A stretch of 64,000 bases of DNA. It comes from Vampirovibrio chlorellavorus. Its GTDB lineage: Bacteria; Cyanobacteriota; Vampirovibrionia; Vampirovibrionales; Vampirovibrionaceae. Positions 53,869 to 62,720 of the stretch are shown piece after piece. The notes below the pieces were generated by a model that did no database searches, was not told the origin of the DNA, and saw only the letters and a program-made list of their open reading frames with translations. Within the stretch, counting starts at the first letter, position 1. Every line of letters starts with the position of its first letter. A program made the position numbers and the translations under genes. Location of the stretch: positions 186,001 through 250,000 of the forward strand of contig QFWI01000008.1 of NCBI GenBank assembly GCA_003149345.1, in the 5' to 3' direction.

Positions 53869-54952
53869 GCCAAACCGCATCACCGGGCGCCTGCGCAAGT
53901 ACCATTCCAACTTCTACTACGTGGAAGCGGACGGCGTGGAATACGAGTGCGCCTTGCGGGGATTAATCAAGAAAGAGGGCACCGAACCGTTGGTGGGCGA
54001 CTTTGTGGAACTGGACAGCGTGCAACCCCAGAGCAAAACAGCCCGCATTCACCGGGTTTTGCCCCGAAAAAATAGCATCAGCCGCCCCAAGCTGGCCAAC
54101 GTGGATCAGGTTTTTGTGGTCTATTCGCTGAAAGAGCCTGACTTTGACCCCAACCAGATGGATCGCTACCTCACCCACATTGAATTGGCCGGTTTGCGCC
54201 CGATTCTATGTATCAGCAAAACCGATTTAGGGTCAACACCGGAAGCTGTGGCCGGAATCCAAAGCCTTTACGGCGAGCAACTGGGCTATACGGTGGTCTT
54301 TTCCTCGGTGCGGCAGACGGAAACACTAGCTACCCTTCGGCAACTGGCCCAAGGCAAAATCAGTGTGCTGGCGGGGCCCAGCGGTAGCGGGAAATCCTCC
54401 CTGCTCAATGCCCTCAATCCGCGGTTGCAACTGCGGGTGGGAGAGGTCTCCGAAAAAATCGCCCGGGGTCAGCACACCACCCGCCACGTGGAGTTACTTA
54501 CCCTGTTTGAGGATCAGCCGGACACACTCATTGCCGATACGCCGGGCTTTAGCAATTTAAAACTGAATTACGTGTTGCCGGAACGCTTGCGGGACGCTTT
54601 TCGGGAGTTTGCCCCTTACCAGGCCCAGTGCGCCTATACGGACTGTCTGCACGTGGACGAGGAAGGCTGCGCCGTGCTGGCCCATCGTTCGGAAATTGCC
54701 GAGAGCCGCTACCAAAGTTACCTGAACATGCTGGCCGAAGCCCGCCAGTATAAGGAAACGGTCACCAGCACCAGCCAAAAGGCCGAGTTCGGATACAAGC
54801 AACTGGATCGTAAAGGCAAAGACGCCCTGCGCATTTTACGGTTGAAGGAGAAAAACCGGGACGCTTCCCGTCGGGTGGTTCGTCAGCAAGTCAGCCAGCT
54901 GGAAGGCGAACTGCCCGAGGATTTGCCAAACTCGGATCTGGACTTCGACTAG
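53858..54952 (+). CDS. rsgA: ribosome small-subunit-dependent GTPase RsgA
   Basis: RsgA (364 residues) is a late 30S assembly GTPase. It has an N-terminal OB fold (about 10-75), a circularly permuted GTPase domain with SKTDLG (G4) before AGPSGSGKSSLLN (G1), ARGQHTTRHVEL (G2) and DTPGFSNL (G3). A zinc knuckle in the C-terminal CAYTDCLHVDEEGCAVLAH follows. TTG 53858, with AGGAG ten bases upstream, gives the family-length N-terminus; an in-frame extension upstream is antisense-like and not conserved. Confidence 0.94.
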   Translation: MSNEPNRITGRLRKYHSNFYYVEADGVEYECALRGLIKKEGTEPLVGDFVELDSVQPQSKTARIHRVLPRKNSISRPKLANVDQVFVVYSLKEPDFDPNQMDRYLTHIELAGLRPILCISKTDLGSTPEAVAGIQSLYGEQLGYTVVFSSVRQTETLATLRQLAQGKISVLAGPSGSGKSSLLNALNPRLQLRVGEVSEKIARGQHTTRHVELLTLFEDQPDTLIADTPGFSNLKLNYVLPERLRDAFREFAPYQAQCAYTDCLHVDEEGCAVLAHRSEIAESRYQSYLNMLAEARQYKETVTSTSQKAEFGYKQLDRKGKDALRILRLKEKNRDASRRVVRQQVSQLEGELPEDLPNSDLDFD

Positions 54953-54984
54953 AATGAACATTCCCAGAACCCCTACCCGCCCGG

Positions 54985-54990
54985 TATAAT
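54985..54990 (+). promoter_or_regulatory. candidate -10 box before the prenyl synthase gene
   Basis: A TATAAT box lies 10 bases before ATG 55000. If used, the first ATG would be almost leaderless and ATG 55024 would be the likelier start. Confidence 0.35.
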
Positions 54991-54999
54991 GTTGAGCCT

Positions 55000-55962
55000 A
55001 TGAAGACACACACGGCTGAGTCCATGACCCACCTCGCCACCCCAAGCTACGAAAGCCTGTTCAGCAGCAGTATTGAACTCGTCAATCAAGCCCTGGAACG
55101 GTACCTGGATCAGCGGGCTTATGATCCTTCCTCGCAGGCCAGCGGCTTGTGGGACGCCATGCGTTACGGCACACTGGATGGGGGCAAGCGGATTCGCTCA
55201 GTGTTGGCCCTGGAAGCCTGCCAGGCGTGCGGCGGGGACATCGAGAGCATTTTACCCACCGCCTGCGCCATTGAAATGGTGCATGCCCAGAGCCTGATTC
55301 ATGACGATTTGCCCTGCATGGACAACGACGATATGCGTCGGGGCAAGCCCAGTGTACATAAAGCGTTTGGGGAATCCACCGCCGTATTGGCCGGAGACGC
55401 CCTGATTGCCCTGGCCTTCGGCTTGATTGCCAAGGAAACCCGACTGAGTGAAAAAGCCACGCCCCGGCAACTCCTGTCCGTGATTGGGGATTTTTCCGAT
55501 GTGACCAGCGTACAGGGGTTGGTCAACGGGCAATTCGTGGATATTCTCTACGAAGGTCAGCCCTTCACCCCGGACATTCTGGAATATATTCACACTTTTA
55601 AAACCGGGGCCCTGTTCCGCTTCAGCCTGCGGGCCGGGGCCAAACTGGCTGGAGCCCCAGACGCCGTGGTGGAACGCTTCACCGCACTGGGCGAAAAGCT
55701 GGGGCTGGCCTTTCAGATTGTCGATGATCTGCTGGACATTGATTCCTCTTCGGAAACCTTGGGTAAAACGGCGGGGAAAGATCAGTTACAAAAAAAAGCC
55801 ACCTACCCGGCTTTTTTCGGGGGAGAGACATCACGCCAGCAAGTAGCGCAACTCACCCAAGACGCCTTGGGCTTGCTGGAGGAGACAGCAGGCATGCCGC
55901 CGGGTTATGATAGTAGTCATCTAAAAACCTTGGTGGCGTTCATCGCCAACCGGCTCCACTAA
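55000..55962 (+). CDS. short-chain trans-isoprenyl diphosphate synthase
   Basis: This 320-residue enzyme condenses isopentenyl diphosphate with allylic diphosphates (farnesyl or geranylgeranyl product). The first aspartate-rich motif is DDLPCMDNDDMRRG (with the two-residue insertion typical of bacterial FPP/GGPP synthases) and the second is DDLLDI. GGKRIRSVLAL and the FKTGALFRFS lysine/threonine motif are present. The chain-length residue before the first motif cannot be judged with confidence. The prenyl product could feed the menaquinone tail, given mqnEA nearby. ATG 55024 is an alternative start. Confidence 0.92.
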   Translation: MKTHTAESMTHLATPSYESLFSSSIELVNQALERYLDQRAYDPSSQASGLWDAMRYGTLDGGKRIRSVLALEACQACGGDIESILPTACAIEMVHAQSLIHDDLPCMDNDDMRRGKPSVHKAFGESTAVLAGDALIALAFGLIAKETRLSEKATPRQLLSVIGDFSDVTSVQGLVNGQFVDILYEGQPFTPDILEYIHTFKTGALFRFSLRAGAKLAGAPDAVVERFTALGEKLGLAFQIVDDLLDIDSSSETLGKTAGKDQLQKKATYPAFFGGETSRQQVAQLTQDALGLLEETAGMPPGYDSSHLKTLVAFIANRLH

Positions 55963-56037
55963 TTATCCAGGACTATAACTCACAAAGAGGTTCCTCAAAA
56001 GTAAGTCGATGACGCAGTATTGTATTGGAAATCAGCC

Positions 56038-56496
56038 ATGAGTGTGGGCGGCACCAGTATGGAAGTGATTTTGGTGGGCCTCACGGCAGCCATTAGCGCC
56101 CAACTGCTCAAATGCCTGATCAACTTTGTCTGTCGCAAGCCGGTGGACTTTCGATTACTGGTTCACACAGGCGGGATGCCCAGCTCCCACAGCGCCCTGG
56201 TGGCCAGCGTGGCCACCAGTGTCGGCCTCATTGACGGGTATCGCTCCACCACTTTCGCCGTGGCCTTTACCCTGGCAGCCATTGTAATGTACGATGCCGC
56301 CGGGTTGCGGCGGGCCGCCGGAAAAATGGCCGGTATTCTCAATCGCATTACCGAAGACCTATACGTGCATCGGCCCGACCAGGTGCCGGATCGGTTGCGG
56401 GAACTGCTGGGTCACACCCCGGTGGAAGTGATCGCCGGGGCCCTTTACGGAGTCTGCGTGGCCTACCTCTATCGCATGCAATTGGGCGGCGGATGA
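56038..56496 (+). CDS. divergent PAP2-family membrane protein
   Basis: This 152-residue integral membrane protein of the DUF212/divergent PAP2 family has TGGMPSSHSALVASVATSVG, the family's SSHS motif. Membrane segments lie at about 8-28, 75-95 and 135-150. Related PAP2 enzymes dephosphorylate lipid phosphates, but the activity of this group is not established. A position after a prenyl diphosphate synthase fits a lipid role. ATG 56038 is preferred to the TTG at 56020. It overlaps the GH6 gene by four bases (ATGA). Confidence 0.83.
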   Translation: MSVGGTSMEVILVGLTAAISAQLLKCLINFVCRKPVDFRLLVHTGGMPSSHSALVASVATSVGLIDGYRSTTFAVAFTLAAIVMYDAAGLRRAAGKMAGILNRITEDLYVHRPDQVPDRLRELLGHTPVEVIAGALYGVCVAYLYRMQLGGG

Positions 56497-57707
56497 GCGT
56501 TCGGGCCATGAAGCCAGTGCTGTGCATACTGAGTGGGGCTTTTCTTTTCCTGCTATTGGGCTGGACCTGGTCGGAATTACCGCATCCCAGCAGCCAGTTG
56601 CTCCCCGTCTGGAGCAACAGCTATAAACTCTACGCACGGGCCCATGCCATTTGGCTGGATCGCTATGACGCCATGGGCACCAACCTGCCCCTGTTGCAAA
56701 AAACGCTGCAAGCGGCAGCCAAAGCCAAACAAATCCCGGAGCTGGTCATTTACGCCATCCCTTTGCGGGATTTGGGACAAGCATCCGAAGGAGGCTTCGC
56801 CAGCTATGAGGATTACTGGGCGGACAACCAGAAAAACGCGGCGCTCATGGCCCAGTTCCATCAAGCCACCGGCATCTCCCCCATTGTTTACCTGGAGCCC
56901 GATAGTTTACCCCTGGCCGTGCAATACCGCCGAGATGAGGACAATAGCCCGGAAGCCATCGGCATTTACACCGATCGGGTGCGCATCCTGCGAAAGCTGA
57001 TTTCCCTTTACCAGCAAGCCGGGGCCAAAGTTTACCTGGAAGCCGGACACAGCGGCTGGTTTGATTACGGGGATGAGGACATCCAACGCATTGCCCAAGC
57101 CCTGATTGAAGCCAATATCGCCCAGGCCGACGGTCTGGCCACTAACGTATCCAACCGACAGCCCGTGGCTCAGGAGGCTCACTACCTGCGACGCCTGCTA
57201 CCCCACCTCAAGCAACCCAAATTGGACATCCGGGTGGACACCAGCCGTAATGGCGGAAAAACCCAGGCCCGGCAATATTATCTGCACCCCAAGGGGCTGC
57301 TGATTGATAATGAAACGCCCACGGGGCGCTGGGTCGGACACTGGCAACCCGATGCCCAGGGAACTATCCTACTCAAGCCCTTTTTTGGCAAGCCCCGCAC
57401 CTTGGCCCGGCTGACCGGAAAAGAAAAGTACACCTATGACGCCCGCCGGAACGTGTTAATCGCCCCTGCCTGGCTGGACGCGGTGGGCGATGTGAAACTG
57501 GGGCCTGCGCCCAGCGATGCTCCACCGGCGGCAGTCAGCGATGTGATCCGACATTTCAGGGACATTAAGCCGCCCGACGATTGCGACGGGGCGCTCAACT
57601 GCCCTCCGGGCGCTTCCAAACAAAGTATCTGGCAGGAGACCAACAATCGGCAAGCCCAGCAGAGCTGGACACTCCCCAAAGGCCTATGGACGCCCACCCC
57701 ATCCTGA
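56493..57707 (+). CDS. glycoside hydrolase family 6 (cellulase-type)
   Basis: The 404-residue product has an N-terminal hydrophobic signal or anchor (about 7-25) and a GH6 domain. The first GH6 signature is nearly complete, VIYAIPLRDLGQASEGG (Asp93), with the usual Cys replaced by Leu. The second reads IVYLEPDSLP, where Asp137 would be the catalytic acid. VYLEAGHSGWFDYGDE, DGLATNVSN and RVDTSRNGG are also GH6 landmarks, as is KPPDDCDGALNCPPG near the end. GH6 enzymes cut beta-1,4-glucan by inversion. Export suggests action outside the cytoplasm, possibly on algal wall material. No carbohydrate-binding module is present. Confidence 0.88.
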   Translation: MSVRAMKPVLCILSGAFLFLLLGWTWSELPHPSSQLLPVWSNSYKLYARAHAIWLDRYDAMGTNLPLLQKTLQAAAKAKQIPELVIYAIPLRDLGQASEGGFASYEDYWADNQKNAALMAQFHQATGISPIVYLEPDSLPLAVQYRRDEDNSPEAIGIYTDRVRILRKLISLYQQAGAKVYLEAGHSGWFDYGDEDIQRIAQALIEANIAQADGLATNVSNRQPVAQEAHYLRRLLPHLKQPKLDIRVDTSRNGGKTQARQYYLHPKGLLIDNETPTGRWVGHWQPDAQGTILLKPFFGKPRTLARLTGKEKYTYDARRNVLIAPAWLDAVGDVKLGPAPSDAPPAAVSDVIRHFRDIKPPDDCDGALNCPPGASKQSIWQETNNRQAQQSWTLPKGLWTPTPS

Positions 57708-57863
57708 AAACATTCAAGCCCCTGAAGCATTCAATATCCTGAAGCGTACAAGGGGACGGAACATCACGCTCCGATGACTGAAGCGGTGTGACAAGTCTAA
57801 TCAGCCCGTTGAGAATGCCCCGAACGGCAGATTTGCGGTAAGACAGTAGAACGCAACCCGAAA

Positions 57864-58274
57864 CTAGCGGGTCGCCAATCCCTTGCGGGTATCGTCCAAT
57901 TGTTCCGCAGCGACTTTTCGTTCTGCCAGCGCCTGAGCGTCCAGATTGTCCAGCTTGTTGAGGCAACTGACCAGCTCATTCACGTCATTCTTGAAGTATT
58001 GCCGCACCACTTTTTTCAAGGCCAAAATACCGGCCTCATCCCGATCGACCACGGAACGGTACAAATACTTTTTGCCGTCCTTCTCCCGGACAGCGATATC
58101 CTTGTCCACCAGACGATCCAGGACTGTTTTAACCGTGGTGTAGGCCCACTTTTTACTGGGAGATTTAATTTTTTCCTGAATATCACCCACGAAAATACGT
58201 TCACTGCCATCGCTCTCCAGATCCCAGAGCGCGTTGAGAATGATGTTTTCCAGATCTCCCTGTTTTAAGTCCAT
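57864..58274 (-). CDS. BlaI/MecI-family transcriptional regulator
   Basis: The 136-residue protein has an N-terminal winged helix typical of BlaI/MecI/CopY: LENIILNALWDLESDG, then KKWAYTTVKTVLDRLVDKDI (recognition helix) and GKKYLYRSVVDRDE (wing). A C-terminal helical region follows. Such repressors are usually released by proteolysis through a BlaR-type membrane protease; none is encoded nearby, although the M48 protease at 18.3 kb is in the window. ATG 58274 is preferred, with GGAGG twelve bases upstream. The target is unknown. Confidence 0.85.
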   Translation of the reverse strand: MDLKQGDLENIILNALWDLESDGSERIFVGDIQEKIKSPSKKWAYTTVKTVLDRLVDKDIAVREKDGKKYLYRSVVDRDEAGILALKKVVRQYFKNDVNELVSCLNKLDNLDAQALAERKVAAEQLDDTRKGLATR

Positions 58275-58605
58275 CCCTTCAATATTCCTCCGAAACATCC
58301 ATATCTCTGGTGAACTGATAACTGACTTGCTCTCACAATAGGTACGAGACGATGCTCGCCAAGACGGGCCTGCTCACGAAAAGAGCCTCTAAAAGCCTCA
58401 CGTCACTTAAAAACCCAGCTGACCTTTCGACTGGAGTAAAGGCACTGCTTTCTGAAAGACGAGTCTGTCCGCAAAAGCCTGAGTTTGTAAGGCCGCTGAA
58501 TAAGTATAGTGAAACAAAGGCCTAAAAATCAATGGCTTGGTGCAGGCAATTTAGTAACTTTTCATTACAGCAAAGCCCTTTGCCATTTGACAAAGGGGGC
58601 ATTCG
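58275..58605. other. intergenic region between BlaI-like gene and scoB
   Basis: The 331 bases contain the promoter region of the BlaI-like gene and the end of the CoA-transferase transcript. A small hairpin CCCTTTG/CAAAGGG (58576-58597) lies just after scoB in its reading direction and may be a weak terminator; the trailing T-run is poor. Nothing else was recognised. Confidence 0.35.
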
Positions 58606-59274
58606 CTAAAGTGACATTTCCGGCACAGTCGCCGGAATGACCAACGTTGCCTCGGTCAGGCGCTGAATTTCAGCCACGCTCACCCCCGGGGCCCGCTCCA
58701 GCAAATGAAACCGACCGTCAATCAGCTCCAGCACCGCCAGGTCGGTGACTACTTTTTTAACGCAGTGTACCCCGGTTAAAGGCAGGTTACAGCGTTTCAG
58801 AATCTTGGATTCTCCGGCCTTATTGGCATGGGCCATTGCCACGATGATATTATCGGCCCCGGCCACCAGATCCATGGCCCCTCCCATGCCCTTCACCAGC
58901 TTGCCGGGAATCATCCAGGAAGCCATACTGCCCGCCTCATCCACCTCAAAGGCTCCCAACACAGTTAAATCCACGTGACCTCCCCGAATCATGGCGAAAC
59001 TATCAGCAGAGGAGAAATAGCAGGCCCCGGTCACGGCGGTCACCGTCTGTTTGCCCGCGTTGATCAGATCCGCGTCGACCTCAGCCTCGGTGGGAAAAGG
59101 GCCCATGCCCAGCAGACCATTTTCCGACTGGAACAAGACCTCGATATCCTCAGGAATGTAATTGGCCACCAGCGTGGGGATGCCAATGCCCAGGTTCACG
59201 TAATACCCGTCCCGCAGTTCCTGGGCAATACGCTGGGCGATTTGATCACGGGTTAAAGCCCCTGGTATAGACAT
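58606..59274 (-). CDS. scoB: 3-oxoacid CoA-transferase subunit B
   Basis: This 222-residue beta subunit of a succinyl-CoA:3-ketoacid (or acetoacetate) CoA-transferase carries the catalytic glutamate in FQSENGLLGMGP. VNLGIGIPTLVANYIP, GGHVDLTVLGAFEVDEAGSM and GAMDLVAGA are family hallmarks. It follows the A subunit after a 73-base gap. The enzyme swaps CoA between succinate and acetoacetate; the choice of donor cannot be read from sequence. Confidence 0.93.
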   Translation of the reverse strand: MSIPGALTRDQIAQRIAQELRDGYYVNLGIGIPTLVANYIPEDIEVLFQSENGLLGMGPFPTEAEVDADLINAGKQTVTAVTGACYFSSADSFAMIRGGHVDLTVLGAFEVDEAGSMASWMIPGKLVKGMGGAMDLVAGADNIIVAMAHANKAGESKILKRCNLPLTGVHCVKKVVTDLAVLELIDGRFHLLERAPGVSVAEIQRLTEATLVIPATVPEMSL

Positions 59275-59347
59275 TGTTTCAATCCCTCATTCTGCCGTTG
59301 GTCTAATGCTGACGGAGCGTTTTTCGTACTTATGGCGAAATACCATC

Positions 59348-60070
59348 CTAATGGCGCACGGTACGCTGCTCAATGCGTTTTTCAAATTGCCCCTGAATCA
59401 CCCGATCCACGTAAATGCCGGGCGTATGAATATGCTCGGGGTCTAACGTCCCGGCGGGCACAATCTCTTCCACTTCCGCCACAGTGATTTTCCCGGCAGT
59501 GGCCATCATGGGGTTAAAATTCATGGCCGTTTTCCGGTAAACCAGATTGCCCATGGTATCCGCCCGCCAGGCCTTAATCAGGGAAAAATCCGCGGTCAGG
59601 GCAGGTTCCAGCACGTATTCTCGCCCCTCAAAGGTTCGGGTTTCCTTGCCTTCGGCGACCAGTGTGCCCACGCCGGTGGCCGTGTAAAAAGCGGGAATAC
59701 CCGCCCCACCGGCCCGGATCTTCTCGGCCAGGGTGCCCTGCGGGGTTAAAACCACCTTCATCTCCCCGGACAGGAACAACTCCTCAAACAGGGCGTTTTC
59801 GCCCACATAAGAGGCGATCATGGTGGCTATCTGGCGCTTTTGCAGCCACAGGCCCAAGCCAAAGCCATCCACCCCGGCGTTGTTGGAAACGCAGGTCAAA
59901 CCCCTGACTTCCAAATCGTAAACGGCCTGAATCAGGCCTTCTGGAATACCACAAAGGCCAAAGCCTCCCACCATAACGGTCATGCCGTCCTGAAGGCCCG
60001 CAATGGCCTCTGCGTAAGAGGCCACCACCTTGTGAAAGCCCTTTCCCGAACGGGGTTGCGATACCGCCAC
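59348..60070 (-). CDS. scoA: 3-oxoacid CoA-transferase subunit A
   Basis: The 240-residue alpha subunit has the CoA-binding glycine motif [14 protein letters not shown] near residue 36. [36 protein letters not shown] and [16 protein letters not shown] follow in the order normal for the family. It is the first gene of the scoA-scoB pair. The region upstream contains an inverted-repeat element at 60270-60416. Confidence 0.93.
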   Translation of the reverse strand: MAVSQPRSGKGFHKVVASYAEAIAGLQDGMTVMVGGFGLCGIPEGLIQAVYDLEVRGLTCVSNNAGVDGFGLGLWLQKRQIATMIASYVGENALFEELFLSGEMKVVLTPQGTLAEKIRAGGAGIPAFYTATGVGTLVAEGKETRTFEGREYVLEPALTADFSLIKAWRADTMGNLVYRKTAMNFNPMMATAGKITVAEVEEIVPAGTLDPEHIHTPGIYVDRVIQGQFEKRIEQRTVRH

Positions 60071-60269
60071 GTTTTATCCTCCCTCAAGCCCCTCAACCGG
60101 TAATCCGTCAGTTTTCAATGGCTCGTCAACGAATGACAGGCTGCTTTTATCTGAATCAGTATCGTTATTGTAGGCAAAGCCGGCCCAAAAGACCAGTCCT
60201 TATTCACCCGGTTTAGCCTGTTTAGCTTCAGTGCTTTTTAACTTTAGTCCTTTTAGTCTTTTTAATTTT

Positions 60270-60416
60270 GGTAAGGCTGCCCTCACAACCTGTTTCTAAA
60301 AACTGTGTGCAGCTCAGCCAAGCCGTAGCATTGCTGTGGGCAAATTGCCCCTTAGCGTCACTATTTAACTCGCTGTACTCAAACAGTTACAAACGGGTTG
60401 TAAGGGCAGCCTTACC
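60270..60416. mobile_element. MITE-like element, copy 2
   Basis: This 147-bp element has termini GGTAAGGCTGCCCTCACAAC and, inverted, GGTAAGGCTGCCCTTACAAC. The right inner arm (AACTCGCTGTACTCAAACAG) is the reverse complement of the inner left arm of the 23413 element, so the two copies are oppositely oriented. It is non-coding. It accounts for a third of the 422-base gap 60071-60492; the rest is AT-rich with repeated CTTTT words and no recognised gene. Confidence 0.75.
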
Positions 60417-60492
60417 TTCATTTTTAGTATGCTTGGCCTTTTTCAGCTTTCCTTTTTAATCTTTCAACGATCGACAGACGGGCCAAAGGCAC

Positions 60493-61698
60493 TCAATCCA
60501 GCAATTGCAGCCGCATGGCCCCGTCGTAAATTAGCTCCAGCTGGAGTACCTCGCCTCGTTTCACGGAACGGGACGCTGGCAAGGTGTAAATAAGATGCGT
60601 CCAATGGGTGGGCGGGGCCCACGGGGAGTTGGTCAGCACCGTTTCCGCGTCCAGATGGGCCTTGAAATAACCGCAAAAACTGGTGAGTTGACCGTCTTCC
60701 CGGGCCACCAGTTCAAACCGGCTGACAAAGGAAGGGTTTTCCAGGGTCATAAAATCAATGGCCTGCACCAGCACCGGGTCTGTCACGACTTTGTGCAAGG
60801 CCGTATTAAAGCGATCCAGGCGCATGGTGGCCTTACCACACAGGACATGTCCCAGCAGGGTAAAGTCGATTCCGTAGAGGTCTTTGAACTCCTCCACCTC
60901 CTCCCAGCGGCTTTGATGCAGGCCGCAATCAAAGCCAAAGAAGTAAATATCCAGCCCACAGGGGATCATGCGGGCACCGGGCGCCAAAAAGCGACGCCGG
61001 GCATCGATGGTGAATTCCAGCACGTTCTCTTCCAGGATGCCATTGGCCAGGATTTCAGCCACCAGTAGGTTGGGCTTGGGCTGCAAGCGCTCCTCGCTGA
61101 TATGACTGGAAGCGCCTTCCACAAACTCGATTTGCGACGCCAGCCCATTGGCCTTGGCCAACTGCTCGGCCAGATAAATAATGTCGGAACGGCGTTCAAT
61201 GGCGAAAATTTTACGAGCCCCCGCTTTGGCCGCAAAAAAGGACAACACCCCCGACCCACAGCCAAGGTCCAGGGCCACCGTCTCCGGCGTCACCGCCCGT
61301 TCAATGGCCCGGCGATAGGCGGCCATGCGCACGAAGTCCCGCAGCATGACGTGGTGATTTTCCACGTTGATGTGGATGTTTTTGCCCAAAGTCTCGGACA
61401 GCCCGCTTTCGGAGACCACGGCAGCCTCCGCCTCATCGGTAATCACAATGCGGCTGGCGTACAGGGTTTCCAGGTGGGTCTTTATCTTCTCCTGATCATC
61501 GGGCGGCCAGGGGGCTATCAGCTCCCCCACGTTCTTCCAGTGGATCAGCTCGTACAGAATGAGCATGATGTCGTACTTGATGCTCAGCCCATCATCGGAG
61601 TGGATGTTTTTCAGCAGGATATGCTCGCCGCCATCGTACTTGAAGTAGGTTTCCGGGTTCAGCTTGACCCGGGTATTTAAATCCTGAAATTGAGCCAT
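60493..61698 (-). CDS. PRMT-like methyltransferase with N-terminal PqqD-like domain
   Basis: The 401-residue product begins with a small domain (about 8-90; NPETYFKYDGGEHILLKN and later KIKTHLETLYASRIVI) that reads like the PqqD/RRE winged helix used to bind peptide substrates. A class I SAM methyltransferase domain (about 140-290) follows with LDLGCGSGVLSFFAAKAGA and IFAIERRSDII. The loop LLVAEILANGILEENVLEF takes the place of the double-E loop of protein arginine methyltransferases. A C-terminal beta-barrel-like part (about 290-401) completes the PRMT layout. ATG 61698 has AGAGG six bases upstream. It lies 11 bases after a GNAT gene. The substrate is unknown. Confidence 0.65.
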   Translation of the reverse strand: MAQFQDLNTRVKLNPETYFKYDGGEHILLKNIHSDDGLSIKYDIMLILYELIHWKNVGELIAPWPPDDQEKIKTHLETLYASRIVITDEAEAAVVSESGLSETLGKNIHINVENHHVMLRDFVRMAAYRRAIERAVTPETVALDLGCGSGVLSFFAAKAGARKIFAIERRSDIIYLAEQLAKANGLASQIEFVEGASSHISEERLQPKPNLLVAEILANGILEENVLEFTIDARRRFLAPGARMIPCGLDIYFFGFDCGLHQSRWEEVEEFKDLYGIDFTLLGHVLCGKATMRLDRFNTALHKVVTDPVLVQAIDFMTLENPSFVSRFELVAREDGQLTSFCGYFKAHLDAETVLTNSPWAPPTHWTHLIYTLPASRSVKRGEVLQLELIYDGAMRLQLLD

Positions 61699-61709
61699 CA
61701 ATCGCCTCT

Positions 61710-62720
61710 CTAACACCACTTTCCGGGTTGAAACGCCCGCAGTTTTTCCCGCGGCAAATACACGTGCGGGTAGTTGTATTCTTCACGAAACCCCAGCCGC
61801 CGGTACATTTTAATAGCCCGGATATTATCCGTATCCGTGGTGGCCTTAATCCTCAAAATATTGTTCTTCTCGGACACCATGTCCTGCACCGTACGGGCAA
61901 TGCAATCCTTCAGCAGCTGGCTACCCAGTTTTTTGCGCCGCTGGTCGGGCTTAATGCCAATCAACGGAATATGAGCCTCCATCAGGCTGTCTTGCAGTAA
62001 AAAACAGAAGCCCACCGGCTGGCCATCTTTCAGCAAAATACTGGTGCAGGTCGGTAAAAACTGCCCCATCATCCCGGCGGTCATCAGGCCCACCACTTGG
62101 CGGGCCCCGATCAGCGTGCGAAAGCGAGGATCCCACAGGCTGTCCACGGCATTTTGAAACGCCTCGTGAATGCACTCAGCCACAGCACCCGCATAGTGGG
62201 GCTGCCAACCATCCAACTGGTATCCGGCCTCCAGAGGTTCAAAGGCCTGCTGCTGAAAAATCTGCAAGCTGATACTATCCGTCAGATCCAGACAAAACTG
62301 GGCTTGTCCAATGGGCTTAAACCCATACCAGGGCAGCGTTCTGACCAAAACGCCCTGCGGGCCCAACATGGCGTAACTAACCACGTCCCACCCTTCGGTT
62401 TCCCGGTTGTCGGCGATAAAGCGGCGAATCAGCCGATCGGTGACCGTTTTCAGGTCATCCACTTCCACGTAAATCAGGTTGATTTCAATGGCCCGGTGCG
62501 TCTCCAGACGGTACAACATGAGGGCCACAGGCTCCGAGATGGCGGTGTCTTCCACCCAATACCCCCGCACCAAATCCCGGGATAATGACTGAACCAGCGC
62601 CTCAAAGGCAATGGGCTCGTGAGCCCAACGGTACTCCGAAACGGCCTTTTGGCAAAACCGCTCGTAAAGCCCCCGCAAGGCATCCACAGACTCTGTCGTA
62701 ATACGATGGGCCTGAATCAT
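61710..62720 (-). CDS. GNAT-family acetyltransferase with N-terminal partner domain
   Basis: The C-terminal half of this 336-residue protein (about 175-320) is a GNAT domain: LIGIKPDQRRKKLGSQLLKD contains the acetyl-CoA loop (Q/R-x-x-G/A) and IKMYRRLGFREEY is the usual last motif. The N-terminal half (about 1-165) has a similar alpha/beta rhythm and may be a degenerate GNAT repeat. It is co-directional with, and just upstream of, the PRMT-like gene, so both may modify one protein or peptide. No specific substrate can be named. Confidence 0.78.
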   Translation of the reverse strand: MIQAHRITTESVDALRGLYERFCQKAVSEYRWAHEPIAFEALVQSLSRDLVRGYWVEDTAISEPVALMLYRLETHRAIEINLIYVEVDDLKTVTDRLIRRFIADNRETEGWDVVSYAMLGPQGVLVRTLPWYGFKPIGQAQFCLDLTDSISLQIFQQQAFEPLEAGYQLDGWQPHYAGAVAECIHEAFQNAVDSLWDPRFRTLIGARQVVGLMTAGMMGQFLPTCTSILLKDGQPVGFCFLLQDSLMEAHIPLIGIKPDQRRKKLGSQLLKDCIARTVQDMVSEKNNILRIKATTDTDNIRAIKMYRRLGFREEYNYPHVYLPREKLRAFQPGKWC

